Assembly: GCF_021347895.1 (NCBI RefSeq)
Contig: NC_067135.1
Location: 24,873,847 to 24,937,846 of the forward strand
DNA length: 64,000 nt
Reading direction: 5' to 3'
Source of the DNA: Acanthochromis polyacanthus
Lineage: Eukaryota > Chordata > Actinopteri > Pomacentridae
Part shown: positions 24,200-37,625 of the stretch, piece by piece
How the letters are laid out: every line of letters starts with the position of its first letter
How positions within the stretch are numbered: the first letter of the stretch is position 1
Made by a program: the position numbers and the translations under genes
The notes under the pieces: generated by a model
Databases searched by the model: none
What the model was told of the DNA's origin: nothing
What the model saw: the letters and a program-made list of their open reading frames with translations, nothing else

Positions 24200-24760
24200 T
24201 CTACACAAAATTGCCTTTATCAAATGAATGTTCTACCATTAGTGCTCTCAATTCATTGCTCAACATTACCTTGGACACAGTCCTGCTTACTGTCGTAGTC
24301 ATGAGTGCTCTGAGAAATGGAATGAAGCAACAAGTGAATATGAAGCGTAACAGCATTATTATGAGAAAGGGTGTACAAATTTTTACTAGAATGGTAGGCA
24401 AGTTCAAAATTCATATAGTTCATCCTGTGTCCTAGAGATGCTGTTCGGTACATGGGAAAAAATGTCATAAAGAAACCTCTTACATCTGAGACTAGTGGTG
24501 GAGATCTAGTAGTGGAAGGGTCAGAACGTTTCCTTCGTCGTGTGGTTGCACTAAGAATGGTGGTAACATCTGATTTGGGAATCACAAGAGCAGCAGGCTG
24601 TAGTTTAGCCAAGTAGCACGCTTCATCCCATCTCTGAGGGAGATATAAATATACCTCATGGCCGCAAACCCAAACGTGGTCAGTTTGGCAGGGGAACCCT
24701 CCCGCATGTGGAAGCAGTGTATTCATAACAGGTTCAGACACTCATCCCACCACATTGCCA
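24200..24760 (-). pseudogene. Retroviral env relic
   Basis: The minus strand carries an open stretch (24253-24741) with a short WVCG motif and a basic RRRKRS site (RRRKR at 24526-24540) like the furin cleavage site between surface and transmembrane subunits. Upstream, the surface subunit is mostly missing; downstream, I cannot find the CX6CC motif or a membrane anchor before the polypurine tract. It is a broken fragment with no evidence of function. Confidence 0.6.
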
Positions 24761-25269
24761 CGGCTTTCCACGGCAGTGAGGTTGATTGGTTTTGCCCAAC
24801 CTTCCTCACACCGAGAACCGCTGCACAGGGGATGGCTCCAAACACCTTCCACAGGAAAGGAAGTTGTACAGTCTGCCACGCCCAGGTCCACTTCTCCCTC
24901 AGCACAGCTCCTCCGTAGTCGTTGGGTCCGGCAGGACCGTAGTCTTGATGCGTTGAGTCATGACCTATCTTCTGGAGGGAGAGGTTACCAGCACTTCACC
25001 TCCTATTTGTTTACTAACAGTGAGCTTGTCCTGTTCTTTGTCCAGCGAGTGTGTGGATGCGTGTATGAGGGTCCCAGAGTACTCTGCTCCCTAAAAACAG
25101 TGAAGATCTGTTGGTTTCTTCACTGACTTTGAGACGGTTAACCACTAGAAGGTTTAACCCCCTTTGTAGTCAGACTTCCCCTCACTGTACTGTTGGAGTT
25201 TTCCCCCAGGAACCTCTGTTTCTTGCAGTGTGACAGGTGAATCCACGAAGCTCACTCTGCTATTTTTAT

Positions 25270-25664
25270 GGCTGTGGGCGTCGTCAGCAGCACCTGGTAG
25301 GGCCCTTCCCACCATGGTGAGGACCAGTGTGTTCTCTTAATGGACTTCACGAACACTCAGTCTCCCACTTGAACCGGTGGGACACCCTCCTGTTGAGAGA
25401 CAGGTGCATCTGGCATAGCATATCATTAGCATGTTTTATTTCTCTTGCTTGTAATGTTTTCCTCATAGTCTGCTAACATGCACTTCTCATCTATATTGAT
25501 TTCAAGTTGTTTAAACCACAGTAACACAAACTGTCTGCCATGTATTATTTTAAATGGTGTTAAACCTGCTTGGTTTGGTGTAATGCACATATACAACTGC
25601 ACTAATGTAAACATATAATAGACAATCAAACCATGTACGCCCTGTTTCTTCCATGCCTTTCTTA
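25270..25664 (-). pseudogene. Retroviral integrase, C-terminal part
   Basis: Minus-strand frames show a segment with YMCITPNQAGLTPF and, after a frame break and a stop, [20 protein letters not shown] followed by QVLLTTPTA. The WEGPYQVLL stretch is the GPY/F-type C-terminal domain of gammaretrovirus-like integrases. The 5' side ends abruptly at the Tc1 inserted at 25665, with the rest of integrase on the far side. Confidence 0.7.
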
Positions 25665-27299
<1,635 letters not shown>

Positions 27300-27301
27300 T
27301 A

Positions 27302-27462
27302 AGTCTGTTTTTATTGTTCCGTTTTTTTTCTCTCTTACTAATCCTGCCCTTTGTAGATGATAAGCACAGTGGTTCTTTGAGCAAATGTCTAAGTTCTGAG
27401 TCATTTGGCCTATCACCTGATTTACAAAATGAGTGTCATTCCTGATGATTTTAGGAATACCG
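27302..27462 (-). pseudogene. Retroviral integrase, catalytic core part
   Basis: The minus strand reads GIPKIIRNDTHFVNQVIGQM and then an HCAYH segment, matching the integrase core around the second catalytic Asp and on to the region of the catalytic Glu, where it reads AGLVRE. The order GIP...D.THFVN...HCAYH...GLV is that of gamma-type integrases. It ends at the Tc1 insertion and continues at 25664 and below. Confidence 0.7.
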
Positions 27463-27539
27463 TGTGTTGGTATTATTCATTTGCGTAAATTAACACGTTA
27501 GGAAATATGGGGGCATGTTTATACATTAGTATCTTCTTT

Positions 27540-27850
27540 TCCTTTCGGCTTTTCCCTTCAGGGGTCGCCACAGCGAATCAATTGCCTCCATCTAACCCTG
27601 TCTTCTGCATCCTCTTCTCTCATGCCAACTACCTTCATGTCCTCTTTAACCAGATCCATAAACGTCCTCTTTGGTCTTTTCCTCTAGGCCTCCTGTCTTT
27701 TCCTCAGGGACACTGTCTCCAGACCAAACAACATGGCTGGTCTCACCACAGTTTTGTAAACCTTTCCTTTCATTTTAGCTGAAACTCTTCTATCACACAT
27801 CACACCTGACACTTTTCTCCAGCCGTTCCAGCCTGCCTGTTCCCTGCTCT
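27540..27850. mobile_element. LINE fragment inside the retrovirus
   Basis: The sequence TTCAGGGGTCGCCACAGCGA and the following CTCCATCTAACCCTGTCTTC belong to a very common fish repeat that I associate with RTE/Rex3-type LINE 3' regions. No frame or target duplication is visible. Assignment is from memory. Confidence 0.4.
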
Positions 27851-28880
27851 CATTACAGATTCATATAATAATACACTTATACTTTATTACATCTATGCTT
27901 TATCAACATGAAATTTTATTTTAGCTTGATCTGTTGAACTGCGTGATAATTGTTCCTGTGGTCTTAATACTGCATAAAGAGTGAAGTGTTTGAAATGTAC
28001 CAAGCTGATCTGCATTCCAGAGATAAAAAAAAAGATGCAAGCAAACCATTAGAGATACTGAGTTCTCATCTTGTGCTGGGAAATTTTGTGGTACAAACTA
28101 ACAACAAAAATACAGTCTTTGTCTTACAGAAATAATTACCTGACAGACTTCATAAAAGCTTGTCATTGAAAAATCCCAAATCTCTAAACATATGAACAAC
28201 TGGAAGTCCATTGCAGGTTCCTATAATCATTCTTACAAAGCATACCAGACCATAAAGTCATTTCTGTGATCATGCTTGCATCTGACATCCTGAACTCAAA
28301 TTAAAGGTAAGAAACAAGAGAAGCACATGTCGTGCAGATGTTCTGAATTCAGGTCATGTTTCTACTGCTTCTTGTACGAAAGTTGTTGTTTTTTTTTAAA
28401 AACACAATAACATCATTTTTAGCATCTAAAACCATACTTTATATCAAGTGCAATTGTGTCGGAAGACAAACTAATATCTAGGTTTTAAATCTAAAGCTAC
28501 AACACATAATAAAAGTTACCTTATCAAGTTATTGCAGCTAGTATTCAGTATAAAAGCTGAGTTAATTAAACCAAATGAAGACAATGTTGTGATAAATAAA
28601 CTGTCATAAATTTTTTACAGTTGATCTAGGAGGTCAAACTTCTACCGATATTTCATCTCTGCAACACAGAAGAGCATTTCTTCATAAGGCCCTGAAGACA
28701 TGATAAATCCTTTGTGTTTTGTTTTTTTTTTCAAACTGGAAGGACAGATATAATACTACATCAGCAGATACATGTACTGCTGCTACTATAACTGCCTGTA
28801 TACAAAGCAGGTTTGTTTTCTAAACATAATCTGGAATCCAACTTCTACAGTACTTGGTTGACCCTAAAAATGACATCATT
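27851..28880. other. Retroviral interior without recognisable gene
   Basis: About 1 kb where most of pol should be; no reverse-transcriptase motif (YxDD) or protease motif was found in either strand. AT-rich and stop-rich. Confidence 0.4.
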
Positions 28881-28903
28881 TGTCTCTTTCTTTTGTTGTT
28901 TGG

Positions 28904-29400
28904 ACAGTCTTTGGACCAATGTCCTTTTCCCCCACAAGTCCAGCATGAGTCCTCTCCTCTGTCTCTGTGTCCTCCTGGTGCTCCCCTGTAGTCCACCTCA
29001 CAGTTTTGATCATTATCATCTTGATAGAAAATGCTGGGTGTCTTCTTCTTTTTCTGTTCCTTTTTATTTATAATTACAGTGTAAATGTTTAAATTCAGTC
29101 CTTGTGGTCATGGTCTGTCACCCTCGTTATAGGGAGGGGGTCCGTTATCTGGTGCTTCAGTTGCCGCGGCGCCTTCGGCTTCCGATGCACCAGGCCATCG
29201 TTGTTGTCTTTGTGTGTTACGTTTGCACACTATCTTATCATCTTCTACTTTATCTGCACAGGCTTCAGCTTCCTTTTTCTTTGTTGCTGTTTTTCTCTTT
29301 TGTGCTTCTTTCAGCCATATTTCTGCATAATGAAGCTGTTTTTCAGTTTCTTCTAATTTCTTTTTATCTGTTTGTTGTTTTACAGTTAATTTTGTAAATA
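28904..29400 (-). pseudogene. Retroviral gag relic
   Basis: On the minus strand an open stretch from about 29400 to 29104 is rich in Lys and Glu (coiled-coil-like) and ends in a PPPY late-domain motif (29129-29140). Only about 180 bp further on, a CCHC knuckle with C-x2-C-x4-H-x4-C spacing (28904-28945) marks the nucleocapsid. The capsid, which should lie between them, is missing, so gag is internally deleted. Confidence 0.65.
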
Positions 29401-30084
29401 GCTCTGTGCAGCTTCTTACTATTAATTTGCCATTAAATTTAAATTTCTTTTCTCAATTTGGCAAGAATCGTGTGGAACCTGGATATTTTTGTTCCATGTA
29501 TTTTGCATCGCCCTTTAAAGGCTTTTCCTCTTGATCATTTCCTATTTTAGTTTGTTTTATCCAATACTACTACTTTATTTATATTTTATATTGAAATGTA
29601 TATTATTTATTACTGAGAATTTGTGAGAAACAATGCTTTTTGAGCCAAATTCAACCTTTGGAAAACAAGCTTCTAGGCCAGCCCTATTAGCTGGTCCGGT
29701 TTTCCACTTGGAGGTCCTATCCCAAGGCTGAAAGTCGTTTTAGAGTTTCCACAAAATCCTCCTAAATCGTAATGACTGCTCACACTCAGTGATTCTTCAA
29801 CCGACAGCTGTATGTTCACACCGGTAGGTCTCTGGCTGTCTGCTGATACAACCACTGACCAGTCCTTTCACACTCACAGTTTAACACATTCACACATGGT
29901 AAGTTGTTTTTAGCTCTCATTGGGCTCGGGACTTCACTACTCCTAACATTTAGTACATCTTTAGCTCTCTCTTTGAGTGTCAATGTTTGGTGCAGTACCT
30001 GCCACTCATTCCTGGTGTGGTTTGCTTTGTTCGGATGCCGTCAACCTGGAACCCCGTGGAGCCTGAGCAGGGTTTAACCGGCCG

Positions 30085-30134
30085 TCGTGGAATTTAACCA
30101 CGAAGGTCTTTCGTCCCCGGACCTAATTCCGGGG
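30085..30134. other. Paired stem-loops in the retroviral leader
   Basis: Two adjacent perfect stems: TCGTGG/CCACGA with a 7-nt loop (30085-30103) and CCCCGGA/TCCGGGG with a 6-nt loop (30115-30134). They lie between the primer-binding site and gag. A packaging or dimerisation role would fit the position but is only a guess. Confidence 0.4.
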
Positions 30135-31079
30135 GCTGTGCACAGACTTCGGTTTCCCTCCAACTGCTCCTTAGGGTTTCATGTTCCTGCATCATTTTTA
30201 TTTTTCTATGTCATTTAAATCAGTTGCTTTAATGGTTTTATTTTTCCTTAATTCTGACTGTTTCTGTTGTACTTTGGTTTCAAATTTTTTCAATTTGATT
30301 AGGACTGAGTGATTCTCCGTCTGGAAACCCAAAACGTTGGATCCATTCCATTAGACACTTCGTGGACTCAGGCCCGTATTTTCCTCCATGTCTCTGACAA
30401 CTGCAGTGTCTGGCATCTGTAGCTCTCTACTGGGGCGCGACCCCATGTCAACTCTCAGGCTCTCGAGCTCTCGGCTCCGAGGCTTTACAACACTAACGTC
30501 TCAGTGAGGTTTTCTTCTTCGTTCTAGCACAAAAGAAAATAAAAAGCTGGCAATTCTATGCCGGAACCACTGAACAACAGGTCACCTTTAATCACAGAAG
30601 TTTCAGCACTTTCTTACAGAAAATTTAGCACTGGTCTTTATGACCCCAAAATCTGAAAAGACTCTGTTTCAGGGTTCCGAATATTATTTTTGGCACTGGT
30701 GATATAAATATAACCCCGTTTTCCGAAAGGTACTGTTCATAGAATTTAGCACTGGTCTGAGACCCCATAAGGTCTGAATCAGAAAATTTTGCACTGGTTA
30801 TATAAACCCCTATAGATCCGAAATGCCTATGTCAGTACTACCAATACATCAGACACACTTCTCTAATGAGACATGAAAAGAAAATACACTTAATGGGAAC
30901 TAAAACATCTCACCGATCAGCTGATTTGAGTTCGCTGGATAGACGTGAAATCGATTGGAGAGATCCTCCAGCGTCCAGCCCTCTCATCTCTAACCCTTTG
31001 TTTGGTGAGGTAGAGGGGGATATCTTTGTCCGGTGGCCAACCGGTGTCGGTCTGGAGGTCCCCAACGGAGATTCAGTCT

Positions 31080-31097
31080 ATCCCACTTCTGACACCA
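31080..31097 (-). promoter_or_regulatory. Primer-binding site (tRNA-Leu)
   Basis: On the minus strand TGGTGTCAGAAGTGGGAT follows the 5' LTR after three bases (ATT). It is complementary to the 3' end of vertebrate tRNA-Leu (...CCCACTTCTGACA plus CCA). This shows that reverse transcription was primed by tRNA-Leu. Confidence 0.9.
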
Positions 31098-31100
31098 AAT

Positions 31101-31731
31101 TGTGGTAGAAAAAATTATATAGTTCAGCCATGATCGATCGATGTATGAATAAAAACTCTGGGGAGTCCAGAAGTGCGTTTGTCCGTTTATTGATGCATCA
31201 AAAAGAGACAGGCAGTTTGCAGCAAAGCGGAACTGCAAGTGCGCCTAAAAAGGAGAAACACTCTATTCTTATAGGTTCAGTTGTACATACACACCCATAG
31301 AGAGTTCATTAACTGGCTGGTTGCAGACGTTGTTTTTTCCTAAAACATTGCAAATCTCAGAATGTACAGACAGTCACCCCACTCGCCCCCCTTAGGTAGA
31401 AACTTCCTGTGGTTTGTCAACCGCCACAAAACCAGAAGTGTAAGCATAAAATGGGGAAGGATGAGCGTTAAGTGATACCAAGAGCTGGATTCAGTGGAGG
31501 GTGACATTTACCATTTGGGGTGTCTTGAGGAACAAACACAGACAGAGCATCTAGGCTAGGTCACAGAGAGTTCAACAGTATCAAAGGTTTAACTGTACTT
31601 GTCACGTAGCAAGAGGCTTAGGAATCTTATTTCCTCATTTATAGATGTCAAGCAGTAAGAAAATATGTGTATTTTAAAATATCCAAGCAGCTTTGAATAA
31701 TAAGGCTTCAAATAATAAAATTTCCATTACA
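31101..31731 (-). repeat. 5' LTR of the endogenous retrovirus
   Basis: 631 bp, the partner of 23363-23993. The minus strand starts TGTAATGG and ends CTACCACA. It holds the TATA-like CTATAAATG and the AATAAA within CATCAATAAACGG, giving a plausible U3-R-U5 layout. The CTAG duplication follows at 31732-31735. Confidence 0.95.
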
Positions 31732-31740
31732 CTAGTCTTA

Positions 31741-32109
31741 GGCCTTGTCCACACGTAGCCGGGTAAATCATAAAATGCGTACATTTTTCTACGATTCGAC
31801 CTAAACACAGCTTTTTGATTTTAAAAACAGAGGTTTGGAAAAGTCCCACCAAAGTGGAGATTTGGGGAAAATGCGTGTCCGTGTGGACAGAAATAAGTGG
31901 AGTTTTAGGAGCGCAAACGTCACTGCCTGCGACAAAATTGCTCATTTGTCATTCTGATTGGATAAGCTTGATTTATATTTACATTTATTCGGTTACATGT
32001 GGATAGAGATTTTTGTAGAAAACGGCGACGCGTGGTCGCAGATTTTTTCCTAAACAGAGGGGGGCGGCTATTCGGTTTTAAAAATACCCAGCTACATGTG
32101 GACATGGCC
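31741..32109. mobile_element. MITE of about 370 bp, TTAA-like flanks
   Basis: Inverted ends GGCCTTGTCCACACGTAGCC and the complement of GGCCATGTCCACATGTAGCT, flanked by TTA at the left and TTAA at the right. A TTAA target would suit a piggyBac- or Kolobok-type mobiliser. No coding capacity. It is absent from the matching place near gene 1 (about 6065). Confidence 0.65.
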
Positions 32110-32509
32110 TTAATAAAAGTGCAGCGTGACCAGGTTAATTTCAGGTCAGTTTGTTGAAGATTTACAAACAATAAAAACAATAAACACATGCGATAGTTTC
32201 ATGTGATTGCCATCATAAGACCTGTTCCAGACTCTGAGTTAATGGGTGTGGAGGAGGTTCAATAAATGAAGAAGTGACTTTTGGGTTGTATTTTCACCGT
32301 CACGTTTAATTCATGTCATAGAGGAAGCAAAAGATGGATTCAGTTCAAGCAGCAGCGGTTTAAACAGAGAAAATCTGTCACGTTAACGGATGCAATCAAA
32401 AGTAAAATCCTGTTGATTTGGTCTAAAGTCAATAAGGAAATGATGTCCAGCTTTGTCTTGTGACACAGAGGAAATAAAAGAGAGCATGTGCTTGAATGGT
32501 GCCATTTTA

Positions 32510-32606
32510 CAATCAGCTTTACAGCCATAAATGTGCAGCCAAAGAGACAGTCAGTCACTCAGTCACTTCCTCCACCAGCAAACAGCCTCAACGCTTCACA
32601 CATCAA
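32510..32606 (+). promoter_or_regulatory. Promoter and untranslated exon 1, gene 2
   Basis: Close copy of 6480-6577: CATAAATG, then CTTCCTCCACCAGCAAACAG, then CATCAA|GTAAGA with the donor GT at 32607-32608. The acceptor CCTCCAG is at 33757-33763. Intron 1 is therefore about 1.15 kb, close to the ancestral size. The transcription start is inferred. Confidence 0.5.
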
Positions 32607-33790
32607 GTAAGATCCAGTTTTGAGTGTTTCTAATGTTTTTAGAAGCTATTTAACTATTAACAGTAGAGTTTGAAATAACTTTACTTCAAGTTTTGTCAGC
32701 TGTTAAGTGTAATCATCTTCATTTTCTCTGTGATTACTGCAAAAAGCAACTGGATTAGAGATAAAAACATCTTTAAAGTTGTAGAAGAGAAGCCTGATGA
32801 GCAAAAAGTACAAAATGTGTTGAATATCTGAATGTTTTACTGCAGATTACGGTTAGTTTTCAAGATTTTAAGGAGCGATTCCAATATTTGACCGAAAAAT
32901 TTCACTGTTAAGTCTGTTTATCTTATTCAACTAGTTTGTAATAACTAGCAGGCGTTTTATTGAAGTTACTGTAAATGATAGTTTTTTTTCAGCAGCAAAT
33001 AATTTGAAAGACCAACAATCAATTTAAAGAGTTGGATTAATGAGTTGGTTAAGTTTACAGGGATACAAAGTTAATGCAAAACACTAAAAAAAAAAATTGA
33101 AAATAATTAATAAATTAAACTAATCTAAACTGAGTTAACAAGTGTTACTAAAGCCACAGGCTGAAGTTAGAGTGACTGAAATCATTATATTCCTTTCAAA
33201 TGATCCTAGTTTTGAGGAAGTTTATGATTTCCTTTTTCTAACATTCCTGTTTGCTATACCCAAATGCAAAATGTTAAAACACAGTTTTGCTTTTCTTACT
33301 TGCTTTTTTCTGGGATCTTTGTCAGAGAAAACTGAGTGATGTCACTTAAGGAGTGTTTATTGCACTTTAACTGAAATCAGCAAATCAGTTTATACAGCCA
33401 AAGTGTAGTTTTCAGTTGAGGTTAATTCCAACCAGTGCTTTATTCCAGTTACAACTGAAATGCACTTTTTGCAGTGTGCTTAACTTCATTACAATAGAAC
33501 TCTTTAGCAATGCCTCACAGGATTTTTTTATACTTGTAGATTTAATTTAGCAAGAAGATTGAACTGTGTCTTCATTCAACGTCTCCTTTTAAATTAGAAT
33601 TAACATGAAACAAGCCAAGGTTATAAGTTCTAAAGTGGTCTGAAAATAAATTTTAAAAACAAAAATATTTTAGGTTGACTGTGCTGTGGTACCTGGTATC
33701 TGGTATCACAGCTCTGTATTTTACAGATGGTGTTTAAAATGTTGTTCTTTCTCTGTCCTCCAGCAGGTCGACAACTGAGACCAACACATC

Positions 33791-34681
33791 ATGGAGAACA
33801 GATCCATCAGTTTGGAATCTATCCTGGAGGCAGCAGGTGTCACCGGAAACCCGTACCTGGCAGGGGGATTCCTGATGGTAACCTCCCTGCTGGGCTTCCT
33901 CATCATCATCGGGGTCTTCTGGTACCATCGCAGCAATCTCAGCCTTTGTACAAGATCCTGCGCCATGTCCTTCACCTGCCAGGAAAACATCATGGGAGTT
34001 CAAGTCATCCACAGCTCTGTAGTGTTTCTGCTCATCATGGATGCTCTGAATCTGATCGTGGGAATAATCTTGGGAGCTGAGATGGTTCGGTTGTCCTGCA
34101 TTGAAGGAATCAACTGTACCTATGTTAAAATCATCTGGTTCCTGTCCAGGTGGTTTGGAGTGATTATTCATCTTCTGAATGCCTCGTTGTCCATCAATCA
34201 GTTGTCTCATCAGCCACTGAGTGTAACTAAGGTTCGCATCATCTACTCATTGATTTCTGTACTGATTGTCATTGTGGTCCCACTTTATCTGTATGTCATC
34301 AAAGCGGGCGTATTCACTTTGGCAGCTTTCATGTTTCTGTTTGCTCTGTCCGTCATTATAACATCGACAGCGTCTACCTCGTCTCCGTCCACTGACACCC
34401 TGAAGAAACTGATCGTGGTTGTCACCATGGTGAACTTCCTGATTGTCTACGTCCCCACTTTCATTGTTCAGTGCCTCCTTTACAGCTCACATGACAACAA
34501 TGAATTGGCGAATTATGAAATTATTTATGCGGATGTTCTGGTTTTCACAAACCTTCACCTCATTTTTGATGGATTCCTGTGTGCTTTAGTCCTGAAATTG
34601 CCTTCTGGACAACAACAGCAACAACAGTTGGGTTTCCCAAATCCAGGATACACTGTGTCTCCAACTGTAAATCAGTCATGA
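33791..34681 (+). CDS. Orphan seven-TM protein (gene 2)
   Basis: A 296-residue single-exon coding region, paralog of gene 1. Seven hydrophobic segments occur at matching places; TM1 begins near YLAGGFLMV, TM3 contains WFLSRWFGVIIHLLNASLSI and TM7 ends LIFDGFLCALVLKLPSG. Two Cys before TM3 (SCIEGINC) match gene 1. The C-terminus is short, with only six Gln and then LGFPNPGY, so the W/Q repeat of gene 1 is absent. ATG and upstream UTR are conserved, and the reading frame has no lesions, which suggests it is a real gene. Localisation to a membrane is clear from hydrophobicity; ligand, partner and tissue are unknown. A receptor of the G-protein-coupled type is the simplest reading but lacks the usual DRY motif. 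Confidence 0.75.
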   Translation: MENRSISLESILEAAGVTGNPYLAGGFLMVTSLLGFLIIIGVFWYHRSNLSLCTRSCAMSFTCQENIMGVQVIHSSVVFLLIMDALNLIVGIILGAEMVRLSCIEGINCTYVKIIWFLSRWFGVIIHLLNASLSINQLSHQPLSVTKVRIIYSLISVLIVIVVPLYLYVIKAGVFTLAAFMFLFALSVIITSTASTSSPSTDTLKKLIVVVTMVNFLIVYVPTFIVQCLLYSSHDNNELANYEIIYADVLVFTNLHLIFDGFLCALVLKLPSGQQQQQQLGFPNPGYTVSPTVNQS

Positions 34682-35080
34682 GCAAAATTATGTCTGCACC
34701 ACAAAAATCAATGTGCATCCCAACCACTGATGGATAATCCAGGATTGTGTCATTCTTCATAATCATGACTGTCATCATGGACTGTGTCTGTTGGACAGAA
34801 AGGTGCAGCTCCTACTTTATTTATGTAAACCTGAAATCACAGATGAAAATCACCGTTTCATCCTCTCTGTTTGATTTGAAATCCAGCATAAAGGAAGAGG
34901 AAATGTGTGAATACTTTCATAATGTGCTGGCAGTGGAGAGCTGCAGAAAGTTAAGTTGATGAAAATAGCAGCTACTTTTCAAACTTTTCAAAATAAAACA
35001 TCTGCTCAATATGTTGGTTTGTCCAATTACTTAAAGGTGGAGGGCGCAACTAAAATGTGTTGCAATACCAACGATGAACT
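34682..35080 (+). other. 3' UTR of gene 2
   Basis: Matches the 3' flanks of gene 1 and of the relic at 1248. AATAAA at 34992-34997 is the likely polyadenylation signal. Similarity fades after about 35070. Confidence 0.6.
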
Positions 35081-36149
35081 GCTTTGGATGTAAATACCCT
35101 CAAATTCTATGGAATAAATTTCCTATCATAATTCAAGAGCATTTTAAATTGATTTGAGGGCAGCATTTATTGATTTCATTCTCAGATTTCGTGATATTGT
35201 TTCTCAGAACTCTGCTGTCGCGCTCAAATTTGCTCTGCGCGTGCTCAAACTGTGTCCTTGCACTCGGTTACGATGCTGCTCGCGCAGATTTCCTGTGCTC
35301 AAACTGAAACTCTTCCTCTTGCTCTCATGGAACTTGTGCTCACGGATCTCTGCTCTGCTCTCGGATTTTTTGTGTATCAACGCTGTCAACCAATAGAAGG
35401 CCGGCGAGCTTTGATCAATCACATTATCCCTGTTTGTATATGGGTGCGTTCGCTGTTTTTCGAGGAGCGTCGCATACGGGCGGGCACTCTTTCAACGAGT
35501 TTTATCCACTCCCTACCTCCGCTGCTGTAATAAATGTGATTTCTTTTATTTTTTGACCACTGTTGGAATAAAATATCATTCAATACATACAACAGCGCCC
35601 GAGCTTCTCATTAAAATGGCTATATTGTATAATAATAGCAGCATCAAACACTGCTCTTTGAGGTGTGCTGATGGAGAAAACTATGTCACCATCCTGAAGC
35701 TAGCGGGACTACATACTTGATACGTCACACAGCAGCAGCAGAGGTACAGATGTTGTGACTGAGAAAGTTTGGAGGTTGCCACTTCTTGCATTCCCAAAAT
35801 ACTAGGGGAGTCAGATTTTGTTAAGTGACCCAACAAAATCTGACTCCAGATTTTATTTCATATCATACAATCTGCACAGTTATCTCAATCTGCATATTTC
35901 TGTTAAAGTCCTAGTTTTGAAATAGTCTGTCTGTTCTTAATCTGCCATACTGTGATCTGTTCTTACTGACTGTAATTTACTAGGTATAAAAAAACCTTGT
36001 AATTTGGTGTTTTAGCTCTTGTAGCAAATAATTTCCCAGGTGTGGGATAAGTAAAGAAATTCAATTCTATTATATTGTTAACTGGCCCAATAAAAATAGC
36101 AACAATAACAAATGACTTTATACATACACAGTGTGATCCAACAAGGTAT
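35081..36149. other. Intergenic with a repeat-like segment
   Basis: 35150-35530 is unusually rich in GCTCTCGxxC-type motifs and in CpG for this window, and looks like a dispersed fish repeat, but no ends could be defined. The rest is AT-rich. A perfect inverted repeat lies at 35807-35847. No gene supported. Confidence 0.4.
35807..35847. repeat. Perfect 16-bp inverted repeat
   Basis: GGAGTCAGATTTTGTT and its exact complement are separated by AAGTGACCC. The stem is perfect. It could be the tips of a collapsed MITE or a structured RNA; no promoter or terminator run is visible around it. Confidence 0.7.
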
Positions 36150-37625
36150 TATATTGAACTGAATTGAATTGAATTTATTTATTTGATAGGGACGATGCAG
36201 TTTAACATAGTTCCATTACTTGGCGTGAATCTGATGTGTTGCACAGAGAGTTTATAGCAAATGCTAGTTTCCAACTCTTGTCCCTAGATGGGCCTTTAAA
36301 TATAAAAGTCAGGATATATAACATCATAAAATAACAGAAAAGTCTACAAAAGAACAATAAAATACACGTTCACATAAAAACAAATGATTACACAAACCAG
36401 TTCAAAATAAGTTAATAAAAAAAACATTGCAAACTAAGAATGATTACAGCTCTGATTTGCTTTTAGCCAGCACTTGACCTTTGCAGAGAAGGGTTTTAAA
36501 TCTGTGATTAATTTGATATCAGTTGGTAATGAATTCCAGAGTTTAGAGCCTCTAAAAGAGAAAGCTGACTGTCCAAATGTTGACTTACATTTTTGTATGC
36601 TACAGTTTCCATTCACCTTGCTTCTTGTTACTCTACTGCTGTTCTGTCTTTGAATAAATTTGGATAAGGGTTCGGGGGCAAGATTATTAATACATTTGAA
36701 AACTAATTTAAGGAATGAAAACTGCATGAAACTTTCAAAGCTCAATAGATTGTATTTTTTCAAAATGTGGCAGTGGTGCCAACGGATGGGTTTTTTGTCC
36801 ATTACTTTAAGGGCTTTATTTTACAAGGATGACAGACTTTTGATTGTTGAAGGTGAACCCTGGGCCCAAACTGTCATACAGTATGAGAAATGAGAAAAGA
36901 TCATAGAGTGCATAAATATCTGAGCTGCCTGAATTGGTATGTACTGCCTTATTCATTTAAAACAGTTCAGATTACTTTTTACTGATTTGGCGATTTTCTT
37001 CACATGTTTATCAAATCTGAGCTGTGGATCTAAAATGACTCCCAAGAATTTGAATTCATTGACTTCTTGTATTTCTAGAGCCTTTATCTTCACACAAAAT
37101 CTTTCAAGTTGGCACCGTTTCCTTATGGAGAAGCACATTGACACTGTCTTATTTAAGTTTAAAACAAGATGATTGAGCTCCAGCCACTGCTGGACTCCAT
37201 ACATATGGTCAGTCAAGATTTCTGCTGCCTTGCTAGGTGACTTAGCAGGAGCATAAATGACTGCATCATCAGCATAAAGCTGGATGCCATTGTCTGGATT
37301 CATTTTGGGCATATCATTTATAAAAAGACTTAAAAGCAAAGGGCCAAGAATTGACCCTTGAGGAATTCCCATTGTGTTTTTTAAAAAGGGTGATGTTTGT
37401 CCGTCAACTTTTACACACTGTTCTCTATTTAGGAGGTAAGACTTGAACCAATCAACTGTGTTTTTAGAAAAGTTAAAAGATGAAAGCTTGGAAACTAGAA
37501 TGTTGTGGTTGACGATGTCAAATGCCTTTTTTAGGTCAAGAAACACTGCCCCCACAACATTACCACAGTCAAGAGACTGTTTTATGTTTTCAACAAAACA
37601 TAATGAACTGAAACATTTCACAGTG
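36150..37625 (-). mobile_element. 5'-truncated LINE with reverse-transcriptase relic
   Basis: The minus strand encodes a reverse-transcriptase segment (37621-36953) with AVFLDLKKAFDIVNHNIL, the GIPQGSILGPLL motif and the catalytic YADDAVIY, then after a frame break a C-terminal part (36802-36434) ending FSAKVKCWLKANQSCNHS. The N-terminal endonuclease is missing because of 5' truncation near 37625. The 3' end carries a TTGAATTGAATT-type tail near 36155-36180. The RT style fits the Jockey/CR1/Rex1 supergroup of non-LTR elements; the exact clade is not clear. It is not functional. Confidence 0.8.

Noticed and set aside
28813..29397. Plus-strand hydrophobic frames
   Set aside because: They are antisense to the Lys/Glu-rich gag relic; U-rich complement of A-rich coding sequence looks hydrophobic.
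36660..37172. Plus-strand frames in the LINE region
   Set aside because: Antisense to the reverse-transcriptase relic, without domains.
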